The translations under genes and the position numbers were made by a program. A model generated the notes under the pieces. That model saw only the letters and a program-made list of their open reading frames with translations. It did not search any database and had not been told where the DNA came from. Below are positions 35,914-45,701 of a stretch of 64,000 nucleotides of DNA, piece after piece. The stretch covers positions 682,001 to 746,000 of the forward strand of contig NZ_BMQK01000001.1 in assembly GCF_014648075.1 (NCBI RefSeq), written 5' to 3'. Source of the stretch: Streptomyces ruber (GTDB lineage Bacteria; Actinomycetota; Actinomycetes; Streptomycetales; Streptomycetaceae). Position 1 is the stretch's first letter; every line of letters begins with the position of its first letter.

Positions 35914-36124
35914 GGGCGCAGCGTAGTTGCGGATCCGGGCGTTTCGTGGCGGTGTGTCACGTTCCCCGCGACGGGTGTCCGCGCGTCGCCGGGCGGTCGT
36001 CCCGTGTGCGCCGCCCGCCCGCGTCCCGTCCCCGTTCGTCCCGCGCTTAACATTCGCCCAAGTCGTACATCAGTTCCCGTATCCGGCATCCCGTAACGCC
36101 GACGAACGAGAGGCAACGGCACCC

Positions 36125-37375
36125 GTGGCCATACCCCCGCCCCCAGGGCCCCGACAGCCCCAGGGCCCGTACCCGCCGCCCTTCCCGCAGGGCCCGGTGC
36201 CGCCGCCTTCCGGTCCCCTTCCGCCGCCTCCTCCGGGGGCGGCACAGCCGTACCCTCATCCGCCGCACCCCCACCAGCCCTGGCCGCCGGGCTACGGCGG
36301 TCCGCACGGCTCGCGCCCGCCCGTCAACGGCCTCGCCATCGCCGCGCTCGTGCTCGGCCTCCTGTGCTTCCTGCCGTTCGTCGGGCTGGTCCTCGGGATC
36401 GTCGCGCTCGCGCAGATCCGGAGGAGGGGCGAGCGCGGCAGAGGCATGGCGGTCAGCGGGATCGCGCTGTCCGCCGCCGGCACCCTCCTGCTGGTGGCGG
36501 CCTTGGCGACGGGCGGGGCCCGGTCCTTCTGGGAGGGGTTCGAGGAGGCGGCGCGCGCGGACGGCGGCACCTTCTCGGTCGACGTGGGCGAGTGCTTCGA
36601 CGCGCCGGGCGGCTCCCTGGAGGGGTACACGTACGACGTCGACACGGTGCCGTGCGAGGGGAAGCACGACGGCGAGGTGTTCGCCGTCTTCGACCTGCCG
36701 GGCGGCGACTGGCCCGGCGACGACGAGGTCGGAGAGGCTGCCGCCGGCCAGTGCTACGTACTGGCGGACGCGTACATCATGGACTCCTGGGCCTGGCCGT
36801 CCGACGTGGACGTGTACTACTTCCAGCCCACGCGGCAGAGTTGGGGACTCGGCGACCGCGAGATCAGCTGTGTGTTCGGCAGCACGGACGCGGGGAAGAA
36901 CCTGACGGGCTCGCTGCGCGCCGACGGGACGACGCTGGACGCGGACCAGCTGGCGTACCTGGAGGCGGACGCCGTGCTGTACGAGGCCCTGTTGCGCGAG
37001 CCCGCGGACCACCCCGTCGACGAGGCGCTGGAGGACTACAAGGACTGGGCGTCGGAGGTCGACGCGGCCATCGGCGAGCAGATCGGGATGTTGCGCGGGC
37101 ACGACTGGCCCACGGACCTCGCCGGTCCGGTGGCCGGTCATGTGCAGGCCCTGGAGAGCGCCCGCGCTGAGTGGGCGAGGGCGGCGCTGGCGACCGACGC
37201 CGACACCTACTACGAGCACTACGACGCGGGCTTCTCGCTCTTCGAGGGCGCCAGGACGGTCACCGCGCGCGAGGCTCTGGGCCTCGCCGCGACACCGCCT
37301 GTGTACGCGGACGAGTCCTCCGAGGGCTACGGCGCGGGGGACGACGGAGCGGGCGGCCTCGGTACGGAGGTGTGA
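36125..37375 (+). CDS. DUF4190 and septum-formation-domain membrane protein
   Basis: The 416-residue protein starts with about 60 Pro-rich residues. A DUF4190 double membrane helix follows (GLAIAALVLGLLCFLPFVGL, then GMAVSGIALSAAGTLLLVAA). The extracytoplasmic part begins FSVDVGECFDAPGGSLEGY and VPCEGKHDGEVFAVFDLPGG, matching the Septum_form domain, and ends in a helical region. The GTG at 36125 gives the usual start just before the Pro-rich segment. The name of the domain comes from a mycobacterial septum-site protein; the role here is not shown. Confidence 0.75.
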   Translation: MAIPPPPGPRQPQGPYPPPFPQGPVPPPSGPLPPPPPGAAQPYPHPPHPHQPWPPGYGGPHGSRPPVNGLAIAALVLGLLCFLPFVGLVLGIVALAQIRRRGERGRGMAVSGIALSAAGTLLLVAALATGGARSFWEGFEEAARADGGTFSVDVGECFDAPGGSLEGYTYDVDTVPCEGKHDGEVFAVFDLPGGDWPGDDEVGEAAAGQCYVLADAYIMDSWAWPSDVDVYYFQPTRQSWGLGDREISCVFGSTDAGKNLTGSLRADGTTLDADQLAYLEADAVLYEALLREPADHPVDEALEDYKDWASEVDAAIGEQIGMLRGHDWPTDLAGPVAGHVQALESARAEWARAALATDADTYYEHYDAGFSLFEGARTVTAREALGLAATPPVYADESSEGYGAGDDGAGGLGTEV

Positions 37376-37521
37376 CGGGGACGGCGGCGGGGAGAAAGCG
37401 CCTGGGTATGCCTCCGCCCGGCATATGTCATCACATCGAGTGATTGTCTGGCCTCTGCTTGCACGGCACAACCCATGGTTGCCACGCTGTTGCTGTCTGT
37501 ACAAGTTGATGGGAGCGGCCC

Positions 37522-38274
37522 GTGACATTCGGTGAGCAGCCGGCGTACCTGCGCGTTGCGGGGGACCTCCGCAAGAAGATCGTCGACGGTTCACTCCCGC
37601 CCCACACCCGTCTTCCGTCGCAGGCCCGCATCAGGGAGGAGTACGGCGTCTCCGACACGGTCGCGCTGGAGGCGCGCAAGGTGCTCATGGCCGAGGGACT
37701 CGTCGAGGGCCGCTCCGGGTCCGGTACGTACGTGCGGGAGCGGCCCGAGCCCCGCCGGGTCGCCCGCTCCGGGTACCGGCCCTCCAGCGGTGCCACGCCC
37801 TTCCGCCAGGAGCAGGCCGACTCCTCCGCGCGCGGCACCTGGGAGTCGCACAGCGAGCAGACGGTGGCGAGCGCCGCCGTCGCGGAGCGGCTGGGCATCC
37901 GGTCCGGCGACCGCGTGATGTGCACCAAGTACCTGTTCCGGGACGCCGGCGAGGCGATGATGCTGTCCACGTCGTGGGAGCCGCTCGCCGTCACCGGCCG
38001 TACGCCGGTGATGCTGCCCGAGGAGGGGCCGCTCGGCGGCATGGGCGTCGTCGAGCGCATGGCGGCGATCGACGTGATCGTGGACAACGTCACCGAGGAG
38101 GTCGGCGCCCGCCCCGGCCTCGCGGAGGAACTGCTCGCGCTGGGCGGGGTGCCCGGACATGTCGTCCTGGTCGTCCGGCGCACGTACTACGCCTCGGGCC
38201 GCCCCGTGGAGACGGCGGACGTGGTGATTCCGGCGGACCGTTACCAGGTGGCCTATCACTTGCCGGTGAAGTAA
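37522..38274 (+). CDS. GntR-family regulator, HutC/UTRA type
   Basis: The 250-residue protein has an N-terminal winged helix (YLRVAGDLRKKIVDGSLPPH, then LPSQARIREEYGVSDTVALE and GLVEGRSGSGTYV). The C-terminal UTRA effector domain includes RLGIRSGDRVMCTKYLFRD and PVETADVVIPADRYQ. It should bind a small ligand that releases DNA. GTG start after GGGAGCGGCCC. No linked metabolic operon reveals its regulon. Confidence 0.9.
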   Translation: MTFGEQPAYLRVAGDLRKKIVDGSLPPHTRLPSQARIREEYGVSDTVALEARKVLMAEGLVEGRSGSGTYVRERPEPRRVARSGYRPSSGATPFRQEQADSSARGTWESHSEQTVASAAVAERLGIRSGDRVMCTKYLFRDAGEAMMLSTSWEPLAVTGRTPVMLPEEGPLGGMGVVERMAAIDVIVDNVTEEVGARPGLAEELLALGGVPGHVVLVVRRTYYASGRPVETADVVIPADRYQVAYHLPVK

Positions 38275-38655
38275 CCGGGGAGCGCGGCGGGCGGGGGCGT
38301 CCGGGCGGAGTCCCGTCGTCGGGATCCGGTGGTGCCGAGGTCGTCAAGTCGCCCTCTGGGCGCCGTAGTTGGAATCTGGCCGTTCTTGCGGAAGTACTTC
38401 GGAGCGTACGGCTTCCGCTCCGTCGCTGCTCCCCGCAGTTCGCCCGCCGCTTGCCGAAGCGCCCGGGGGGCGCAAAAGAGGCGGTCGGCGGCGCGTTCGG
38501 TCGGATGAGCCCTCCCCGTTCTGGCCGGTTGCGTACCTCTTCGTGAGAAGTCGTGTGCGCTGAGTGAAGGCTAGGCGTACGCTCAGGCATATGCGGATCG
38601 CGGTTTCGGTAGGTGGGGCACGGCGAGAGCCGGGACAGGGAAGTGGAGGGACGCG
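38275..38655. other. 380-bp stretch without a supported gene
   Basis: Only short GC-driven frames are present. The last 100 bp, where AT content rises, probably hold the promoter of the SPOR gene. Confidence 0.4.
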
Positions 38656-38850
38656 ATGAACGACAGCACGACCACTCTTCCCTGGCTCGTCGTCAGGCAG
38701 GACGACAACGGCAATCGCTACCGCGTGGGCCGGTACGCGACTCGGGCCGAGGCGCAGAAGATCGCGGACAGTCTCGACACCAGTGGGCAGCCCAAACGGC
38801 TCTACTGGGTGGAGAACGTCGGGCAGAGCAGGCACAACGGCGGCGCCTGA
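38656..38850 (+). CDS. Small SPOR-like domain protein
   Basis: The 64-residue protein LPWLVVRQDDNGNRYRVGRY, then ATRAEAQKIADSLDTSG and KRLYWVENVG, resembles the tiny SPOR-annotated proteins conserved in streptomycetes. It has no signal or membrane segment, so the peptidoglycan-binding role of classical SPOR proteins is doubtful. ATG start with GAGGGACGCG upstream. Confidence 0.75.
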   Translation: MNDSTTTLPWLVVRQDDNGNRYRVGRYATRAEAQKIADSLDTSGQPKRLYWVENVGQSRHNGGA

Positions 38851-38972
38851 GCGACCCCCTCCGGTGTGTGCGGCAGCCCCGTGGCCGGTGTGTGCGGCAT
38901 CCCGCCGGACGTGCGTCCGGCTCCGTCCGGGTTCCGTGGGGGGACCCGTCCGGCTCACGTAGGCTCCCGCGC

Positions 38973-39389
38973 ATGACCGAACCGATCGTGGTGGTGGGAG
39001 CCGCCCTGCTGAACGGCGGGCGTCTGCTCGCCGCGCGTCGCAGTGCACCGCCCGAGCTGGCCGGCCGCTGGGAGCTTCCCGGCGGCAAGGTCGAGCCCGG
39101 TGAGACCCCCGAGCAGGCCCTCGTCCGGGAACTGCGCGAGGAACTCGGTGTCGAGGCGCAGCCGGCCGAACGCGTGCCGGGTGAATGGCCCCTGAGATCC
39201 GACCTCGTCCTGCGGGTGTGGACCGCCCGTCTCCTGTCCGGTGAACCCAGACCGCTCGAGGACCACGACGAGCTGCGCTGGCTGACCCCTGACGAGGTGT
39301 GGGACGTCGAGTGGCTGGACCAGGACGTACCGGCCGTCATGGAGACGGTGCGGCTGGCATGGGGGAGGGAGGGCTCGCAGGCACGCTGA
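38973..39389 (+). CDS. Nudix hydrolase (MutT-like)
   Basis: The 138-residue protein carries a full Nudix box, GGKVEPGETPEQALVRELRE followed by ELGV, which binds metal and cleaves nucleoside diphosphate-linked substrates. VVVGAALLNGGRLLAARRS and the short size fit the MutT/8-oxo-dGTPase branch. The ATG at 38973 is directly before the conserved first strand. Confidence 0.9.
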   Translation: MTEPIVVVGAALLNGGRLLAARRSAPPELAGRWELPGGKVEPGETPEQALVRELREELGVEAQPAERVPGEWPLRSDLVLRVWTARLLSGEPRPLEDHDELRWLTPDEVWDVEWLDQDVPAVMETVRLAWGREGSQAR

Positions 39390-39596
39390 GGGGTGCCACG
39401 GAGTGGGCCCCGTCGTGTCGCGCCGTCCGTGCTTCCGTGCTCCCCCCGCCGACGGGAAGCATGGGACTTCCCGGTCGTGCTCCCTCTACGCCGTTCGTGC
39501 CACAGTGCGCTCGCGTGCGCGGTACTGGGCAACCGATATCGGGTATGTGGCAATTAACCCCGTTAAACCGGACACCCTCCGCTGCTGGCCTGGGAA

Positions 39597-40004
39597 GTGA
39601 TCGGCGTGATCGACACCGAAGGCGACTGCGCCACCTGGTCGTTCCCGGCCGAGCCAGGCGCCGTACGCTCCGCCCGCAACGCCGTACGCGAGCGGCTGTG
39701 CGCCTGGGGGCTCGGATCGGTCGCCGACGTCGCCGCCCTGCTCGTGAGTGAGCTCGTGACCAATTCGCTGCGGCATGCGACAGGACCCATCGGTGTGCGA
39801 CTCGTGCGCCCCGCCGGCCCCCTGGGCGTCCTTCTGGTCGAGGTCTCCGATCCGCTGCGCGACCCGCCCCGCGAGCGAACGGCGAGCCCCGACGACGAGA
39901 GCGGCCGCGGTCTGCTGCTCCTGGCCCGCTCCTCGCGGGCCTGGGGCACCCGTCCGGAGGAGGCCGGCAAGACCGTGTGGTTCGAGCTGGCCGTGCCCGG
40001 CTGA
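39597..40004 (+). CDS. RsbW-like histidine-kinase-type ATPase
   Basis: The 135-residue protein is a stand-alone GHKL ATPase. Visible are the helix AVRSARNAVRERLCAWGLG, the N-box LLVSELVTNSLRHATG, and the G-boxes VEVSDPLRDPP and ESGRGLLLLARSSRAWGTRP, ending in KTVWFELAVPG. Such proteins in Streptomyces act as anti-sigma factors or anti-anti-sigma kinases. The SpoIIE-type phosphatase 260 bp downstream is a plausible counter-player. Confidence 0.85.
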   Translation: MIGVIDTEGDCATWSFPAEPGAVRSARNAVRERLCAWGLGSVADVAALLVSELVTNSLRHATGPIGVRLVRPAGPLGVLLVEVSDPLRDPPRERTASPDDESGRGLLLLARSSRAWGTRPEEAGKTVWFELAVPG

Positions 40005-40263
40005 AGCACGTTGCGTGACGGGGAGGCTCCCCGGGGCGCACGGCGAGCGTCGGATTCAGGCCAGCGGAGTCACCGGAGGTCTTTGGTTGGAGGGGGCACC
40101 ACCTGGTTAGAAGACTGGGAGTATGGCCCGGCGGGTCCAAAAACCATCGGGACCGTGCTGTGATCGTGAACACCGTGTCGTGCGGCCCCGTAGTGCTGGA
40201 TACTGCGGGCAGCCGCCCCCGGTGACCGAAGCCGGACGCGGTGAGCTGGAGGGGACGGTTCGC

Positions 40264-43251
40264 GTGAGCGAGATACCAGCGAAGGCCACGGAGTCGGAGG
40301 ACCCGTCGGACGGCGCGAGGGACGAGGCCGCGAGCGGTGCCGTCGCGGGCGGACCACGCGGCGGCACGCGTGGCAGAGGGGATCGCACGACGGCCCGCAG
40401 GTCTGATGACACGAGCCACGACGCGGACACGGCTCACCGCACGCCCCCGCGCCGGGCGAAGGGCGCACGCCGCGACGCGGCCGGCGGCGCCGCGGGCCAC
40501 GACGCACCCCGCGGGGAGAGCCGCCGCGCCGCCGCCGCGGACGGTGAGGGCTCCGGTGCCGCGGGGCACGACGCCCCTGCCCGTACGGGCCACCGCGCCG
40601 CACCCGCGCCCCCGGACACCGCACCCGGCACGGACCACGCCCCCGGCCTCCCGGCCGCCCGCCCCGCGCCCCCGGGCCCCGCCGCCCCGGACCACGGCGC
40701 GGTCCGCGTCCCGTCCGGCGAGGTCCCCGGCGAGTTCGTCTGGCAGACCAGTCCGCCCGGCTCCATGTACGACTACGTCAAGGTCGCCTCCTTCTCGATC
40801 GGCCCCGACGGGCTCGTCGACCAGTGGAGCCTGCGCGCCGAGCAGCTCTTCGGCGTCCCCGCGGAGCGCGCCGTCGGCATGGACCCGATCGTGGCCTTCG
40901 TCGCGCCCGACCTGCACGACCGCGGTCAGCGCAAAATGGCCGAAATCCTCGACGGCCGTGAGTGGACAGGAGTCATTCCCTTCCGTACGCCCGGGCCGGA
41001 CGGAGAGGAGGGGCTGGCCGAGGTCTATGTGATGCCCACCACTACGGACGACGGTGAACGGGCCGCCGTCTGCATCGTGGTGGACGTGCGGGCCCTCCGC
41101 CGGATCGAGACGGACCTCGCCGCCTCACAGGCGATTTTCGGCCAGTCCCCGTTCGGCTTCCTGCTCATCGACACCGATCTGCGGGTACGCCGTGCCAACG
41201 AACGTTTCGCCTCGCTGTTCGGCGGCGCTCCCCACGAGCACCGCGGGCGCAGCGTCCGCGACTACCTGACCTCGCCGGAGGCCGAGCGCGTCACCGCGAC
41301 CCTGCGCCGGGTCCTGCGGACCGGCGAGTCGATCACGGACATGCACATCACGGGCTTCACGCCCGGTTCGGACGAGCGCCGGCACTGGTCCGTCAACCTC
41401 TACCGCGTGCACAGCGGCTCCGGCCGTCCCATCGGCGTCGCCTGGCTCGGCACCGACGTCACGGACCGCCGCACCGCCGCCCGCGAGGCCGCCGCCGCCC
41501 GGCGCAACCTCGCCCTGCTGAACGAGGCCGGCGCCCGGATAGGCAACTCCCTCGACCTGGAGACCACCGCCCGCGAACTCCTCGACGTCGTCGTCCCCGG
41601 CTTCTGCGACCTCGCCAGCGTCGACCTCTACCAGGGCCTCCTGGTGGGTGACGAGACCCCGCCCGGCCTCGCCGACGGCAGCGCCGAACTGCGCCGCGTC
41701 GCCTACGCGTCCGCCGTCTCCGACGCGCCGTTCGTCGGCGGCCCGACACCCGTCTCGCTCGGCGCGGTCCACCACTACCCCTTCAACTCCCCGTGCGCGG
41801 ACGCCCTGCGCACCGCCCGCCCCCAGCACGTCCCCGCCGAGGACAGCCGCCTCGTCCAGTCCACGCTGGCCGTCCCGATGGTCGCCCACGACACGGTGGT
41901 CGGACTCGTCCAGTTCTCCCGTACGAAGGGCAGCGAGCCGTTCGGACAGCGGGACCGCGAACTCGCGATGGAACTGGCCGCGCGCGCGGCGGTCTGCATC
42001 GACAACGCCCGCCTGTACCGCCGCGAGCACCAGCGCGCGCTGATCCTGCAGCGGTCCCTGCTGCCACCGGGCGACCCCGTGGCGTCCGGCCTGGACATCG
42101 CCTGCCGCTACCTGCCCGGCAACGCGGCCACCGAGGTCGGCGGCGACTGGTTCGACGTCATCGAACTCCCCGGGCACCGCACGGCGCTGGTCGTCGGCGA
42201 CGTGATGGGCCGCGGACTGCGCGCCGCGGTCGCCATGGGCGAACTCCGCACCGCCGTCCGTACCCTGGCCCTGCTCGACCTCGAACCCGCCGAGGTGCTC
42301 TCGGCGCTGGACGAGATCGCGCGCGGCCTCGGCAGGCCCGGTGGTGGCGCGTCCGAGGCGTTCGGCTCGCAGGGAGGCGTCCGGCAGGCCTCCCGCACGG
42401 CCCGCCGGCCCCGGGACGCGGACCTCTCCGAGGTGTACCTCGCCACCTGCGTGTACGCGGTGTACGACTCGGTGACCCGCCGCTGCACCTTCGCCAACGC
42501 CGGCCATCTGCCGCCCGTGCTGGTCGAGCCCGGTGAGCAGGCGCTGATGCTGGACGTCCCGCCGGGCATGCCGCTCGGCGTCGGCGGGGAGCCCTTCGAG
42601 GAGGTGGAGGTCGAACTGCCCGAGGGCGCCCTGCTCGCGCTCTACACGGACGGGCTCGTCGAATCGCGGGACCACCCGCTGGACGAGGGGCTCCAGGCGT
42701 TCGTCGGGGCGCTCACCGATCCGTCCCGCCCCCTGGAGGACGTCTGCGACGGGGTCCTCAGCACCCTCGACACCCATCACGGCGAGGACGACATCGCGCT
42801 GCTGATGGCGCGCGTCCAGGGGCTGCCGACCGAGTCGGTGGGGGACTGGACGCTGCCCCGCGAGCCCCGCAGCGTGGGCCGCGCCCGTGAGTACGCCCGC
42901 GCACAGCTGCTGTCATGGGACCTGGAACCCCTGGTGGACACCACGGAGTTGCTGGTCAGCGAGCTGGTCACCAACGCCCTGCGGTACGGCGAGGGCGACA
43001 TCCGGCTGCGGCTGCTGCTGGACCGGACGCTGGTGTGCGAGGTGTGGGACGCGGGGCTCGTGCAGCCGCGCCGCCGCCGTGCCCGGGACACCGACGAGGG
43101 CGGCCGCGGGCTGCAACTGGTCCAGCTGCTCTCCGCGGCCTGGGGTTCCCGGCGGACGCCGCGCGGCAAGACGGTGTGGTTCGAACTGCCGCTGCCCGAC
43201 GGCGACACGAGCCTCACGGACCCGGCGGAAGCGCTGCTGAGCCTGTTCTAG
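40264..43251 (+). CDS. PAS-PAS-GAF-SpoIIE phosphatase with C-terminal RsbW-like ATPase
   Basis: The 995-residue protein has a disordered N-terminus, two PAS domains (about 170-405), a GAF domain (414-585), a PP2C/SpoIIE phosphatase (about 590-845) with TEVGGDWFDVIELPGHRTAL, VVGDVMGRG and GEDDIALLM metal residues, and an HATPase domain (866-980) ending KTVWFELPLPDGD. It likely both dephosphorylates an anti-anti-sigma factor and kinase-binds a partner in response to a sensed signal. The GTG at 40264 is preferred because GGAGGGG precedes it by about nine bases; a frame from 40123 exists. A variable insertion (GRPGGGASEAFGSQGG) interrupts the phosphatase. Confidence 0.9.
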   Translation: MSEIPAKATESEDPSDGARDEAASGAVAGGPRGGTRGRGDRTTARRSDDTSHDADTAHRTPPRRAKGARRDAAGGAAGHDAPRGESRRAAAADGEGSGAAGHDAPARTGHRAAPAPPDTAPGTDHAPGLPAARPAPPGPAAPDHGAVRVPSGEVPGEFVWQTSPPGSMYDYVKVASFSIGPDGLVDQWSLRAEQLFGVPAERAVGMDPIVAFVAPDLHDRGQRKMAEILDGREWTGVIPFRTPGPDGEEGLAEVYVMPTTTDDGERAAVCIVVDVRALRRIETDLAASQAIFGQSPFGFLLIDTDLRVRRANERFASLFGGAPHEHRGRSVRDYLTSPEAERVTATLRRVLRTGESITDMHITGFTPGSDERRHWSVNLYRVHSGSGRPIGVAWLGTDVTDRRTAAREAAAARRNLALLNEAGARIGNSLDLETTARELLDVVVPGFCDLASVDLYQGLLVGDETPPGLADGSAELRRVAYASAVSDAPFVGGPTPVSLGAVHHYPFNSPCADALRTARPQHVPAEDSRLVQSTLAVPMVAHDTVVGLVQFSRTKGSEPFGQRDRELAMELAARAAVCIDNARLYRREHQRALILQRSLLPPGDPVASGLDIACRYLPGNAATEVGGDWFDVIELPGHRTALVVGDVMGRGLRAAVAMGELRTAVRTLALLDLEPAEVLSALDEIARGLGRPGGGASEAFGSQGGVRQASRTARRPRDADLSEVYLATCVYAVYDSVTRRCTFANAGHLPPVLVEPGEQALMLDVPPGMPLGVGGEPFEEVEVELPEGALLALYTDGLVESRDHPLDEGLQAFVGALTDPSRPLEDVCDGVLSTLDTHHGEDDIALLMARVQGLPTESVGDWTLPREPRSVGRAREYARAQLLSWDLEPLVDTTELLVSELVTNALRYGEGDIRLRLLLDRTLVCEVWDAGLVQPRRRRARDTDEGGRGLQLVQLLSAAWGSRRTPRGKTVWFELPLPDGDTSLTDPAEALLSLF

Positions 43252-44861
43252 AGCCGGTCCGCCACCGTTCTCCGCCTCCGGGTCGCGGGCCCGCCGTAGC
43301 AGGCGGGCCCCCGGAGACCGTCCGTGCTCCCGGGCCCGCCGGCGAGGAGGACGCCGCCCAGCAGGGCGGCGCCGAGGCCGTCCCCGAGCGGCCCGTCGTC
43401 CGGGGCCTCGTACGACCGTACGTCCTGTTCGGCCGACTCCCGGGCCTGCCCCGCGAGGAGACCGGCGCGCCGTGCCTCGGCGAGCGGGGAGCCGCCGCGC
43501 CCGGACCCGGGCGGCGGGGCGCCGTCCCGGGCCCGTACGAGATGCCGTTCCGCCTCCGCGAGCCGGGTCCGCGCCTCGCTGCCGACCGCGCCGCGCCGCG
43601 TGGTGACGAGGTCCCGCGCCGCCGCCACCGCGCTGTCCGCCACCAGCAGGGCCGCGGCCCGCAGCGCGGCACCGTCCGGCTCGTGGGGCAGCCCGTCCGC
43701 GCCGACGCCGGGTACCGCCCCGACGAGGCGGCGCAGGGCGTCCAGCGGGTCGTACGGCTCGTCGGCCGCCGTCTCCCGGCGCACGTCCGCGACGACCCCG
43801 TCGGCCGTACGGTGCGCGGCCGCGTCGTCCAGCGTTCCCGGCAACAGCGCCACCGCCGCCGCCAGTTCGTCCGCCAGCCGGTCCACCGCGGTCACGAGGG
43901 CGTCCGCCTGGTGCACGGCGCCCTCCGCGGCCCGCAGCCGCGGCGCGGCCGTCGCGAGGTCGCCCCGGCCGAGGGCCTGCCGGGTCCGGTTGAGCTGGGA
44001 GGTGGCGAACACCAACCGCTCCCTGGCCTGGCCGACGTGGTCCGCGACGGGCCGGCTCGCGCCGGGCGCGTACCGCTCGCCGAGGCCGATGAGCGCCCCT
44101 CCGGCCCGTCTGACGCGGTCGGTCAGCTCCTGGAAGCGGTCCTCCGCGTACTCCAGCGCACCGACCGGATCGCGCTCCAGCGCACGGAGCTGGTCGAACG
44201 CGGGCGCCTGCGCGTCGAGCCGGCGCCCTGCCCCCGCGCACCGTTCGACGATCTCCGTGAGGGCCCGCCGACCGTCCTCGGCGGACAGCCGGTCGGCGGC
44301 GTCGTCGAGCAGTTGCCGCAGCCGGAACGCCGCCGCCAGCTCACCCCGCGCGCTCTCCAGCGCCCGGGCGAAGGGCCGCGCCGCCCCGTCGCCGTGGCAC
44401 CCCGCCACGAAGGCGAGCTCCTCGGCGCTCGTCCGCACGCTGTCGTCGGTCTCGACGAGCAGCCGCCGCCCCCGCCGCTCCAGCTCGGCCGACGGCACGT
44501 CCGGCTCGACGGCGGCCGCCGGTGTCGTACGCGACATGGTGCGCCGTCTCCGCCGTACCCGCGCGTACACGGCGGCCGCCCCCGCGGTCCCCGCCGCGGC
44601 CACCGGCAGCACCAGGTCCGCGGTCACCGGCCCGTCCCCGGCCTCCTCACCGGGACCGGCAGGGGAGGCCACGGCGGACGCCCCCGGCCCCGCGCGCACC
44701 TGCTCCGTCCCGCCCGGGTCCGCGCCGAGCGGCAGCACCATGCACAGCCACCCCAGCGCCGCGGCCCCGCCGAACACGGCGAGCGCCGCCCGCGCCCGCA
44801 GGTGCCGGGAAGCGCCGCCCACCCGTCTGCGACCCAGGGACGACATCACATTCCGGAGCAT
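43248..44861 (-). CDS. TPM-less relative of TPM-domain membrane proteins
   Basis: The 537-residue protein has an N-terminal helix (LAVFGGAAALGWLCMVLPLG), a second hydrophobic segment (LVLPVAAAGTAGAAAVYA) with a basic stop (RVRRRRR), then about 380 helical residues rich in Ala and Arg. Patterns such as VETDDSVRTSAEELAFVAG, ELAAAFRLRQLLDDA and TRRGAVGSEARTRLAEAERH match the C-terminal part of Streptomyces TPM_phosphatase-domain proteins, but the TPM domain itself is missing. The stop shares CTAG with the stop of the convergent phosphatase gene. Function unknown. Confidence 0.65.
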   Translation of the reverse strand: MLRNVMSSLGRRRVGGASRHLRARAALAVFGGAAALGWLCMVLPLGADPGGTEQVRAGPGASAVASPAGPGEEAGDGPVTADLVLPVAAAGTAGAAAVYARVRRRRRTMSRTTPAAAVEPDVPSAELERRGRRLLVETDDSVRTSAEELAFVAGCHGDGAARPFARALESARGELAAAFRLRQLLDDAADRLSAEDGRRALTEIVERCAGAGRRLDAQAPAFDQLRALERDPVGALEYAEDRFQELTDRVRRAGGALIGLGERYAPGASRPVADHVGQARERLVFATSQLNRTRQALGRGDLATAAPRLRAAEGAVHQADALVTAVDRLADELAAAVALLPGTLDDAAAHRTADGVVADVRRETAADEPYDPLDALRRLVGAVPGVGADGLPHEPDGAALRAAALLVADSAVAAARDLVTTRRGAVGSEARTRLAEAERHLVRARDGAPPPGSGRGGSPLAEARRAGLLAGQARESAEQDVRSYEAPDDGPLGDGLGAALLGGVLLAGGPGSTDGLRGPACYGGPATRRRRTVADRL

Positions 44862-44921
44862 AGGAACGCGGCAGCGGGCCCGCGACCGGAGTGCGCCGTT
44901 GCGGGGGCGCCGCCGGGGCGC

Positions 44922-45701
44922 TCAGCCGGCCGAGGAGCGCCTTCGGATCTTCGAGCCCAGCCACACCAGCGGGTCGTACTTGCGGTCCACGGCCCGTTCC
45001 TTCAGCGGGATCAGCGCGTTGTCCGTGATCTTGATGCCCTCCGGGCAGACCTCGGTGCAGCACTTGGTGATGTTGCAGTAGCCGAGCCCGTGCTCGTCCT
45101 GCGCCGTGCGCTTGCGGTCCAGGCCCGTGTCGGCCGCCGCGTCCAGCGGGTGCATGTCCAGCTCCGCCACCCGCATCAGGAAGCGCGGGCCCGCGAACGC
45201 CGGTTTGTTCTCCTCGTGGTCGCGGACGACATGGCAGGTGTCCTGGCACAGGAAGCACTCGATGCACTTGCGGAACTCCTGCGGGCGGTCCACGTCCTCC
45301 TGCTGCATGCGGTACTCGCCGGGGAGCAGGTCCCTGGGCGGGACGAAGGAGGGGATCTGGCGCGCCTTGGCGTAGTTGAAGCTCACGTCCGTCACCAGGT
45401 CCCGGACCACGGGGAACGCCCGCAGCGGGGTGATCGTGACCGTCTCGTCGCGGCCGAACACCGACATACGGGTCATGCACATCAGGCGGGGCCGGCCGTT
45501 GATCTCCGCCGAGCAGGAGCCGCACTTGCCCGCCTTGCAGTTCCAGCGGACGGCCAGGTCGGGCGCCTGGGTGGCCTGGAGGCGGTGGACGATGTCCAGG
45601 ACCACCTCGCCCTCGTTGACCTCGACCCGGAAGTCCTGGAGGTCACCGCCCCCGGTGTCGCCCCGCCACACCCTGAAGCGTGCCTGATAGCTGGTGCTCA
45701 C
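44922..45701 (-). CDS. sdhB: Succinate dehydrogenase/fumarate reductase iron-sulfur subunit
   Basis: The 259-residue electron-transfer subunit carries the [2Fe-2S] motif WNCKAGKCGSCSAEING with a later RLMCMTR cysteine, and the C-terminal clusters CIECFLCQDTCHVV and YCNITKCCTEVCPEGI. It passes electrons from the flavoprotein to the membrane subunit. The GTG start overlaps the sdhA stop by GTGA. Operon order is membrane subunit, flavoprotein, iron-sulfur protein. Confidence 0.95.
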   Translation of the reverse strand: MSTSYQARFRVWRGDTGGGDLQDFRVEVNEGEVVLDIVHRLQATQAPDLAVRWNCKAGKCGSCSAEINGRPRLMCMTRMSVFGRDETVTITPLRAFPVVRDLVTDVSFNYAKARQIPSFVPPRDLLPGEYRMQQEDVDRPQEFRKCIECFLCQDTCHVVRDHEENKPAFAGPRFLMRVAELDMHPLDAAADTGLDRKRTAQDEHGLGYCNITKCCTEVCPEGIKITDNALIPLKERAVDRKYDPLVWLGSKIRRRSSAG

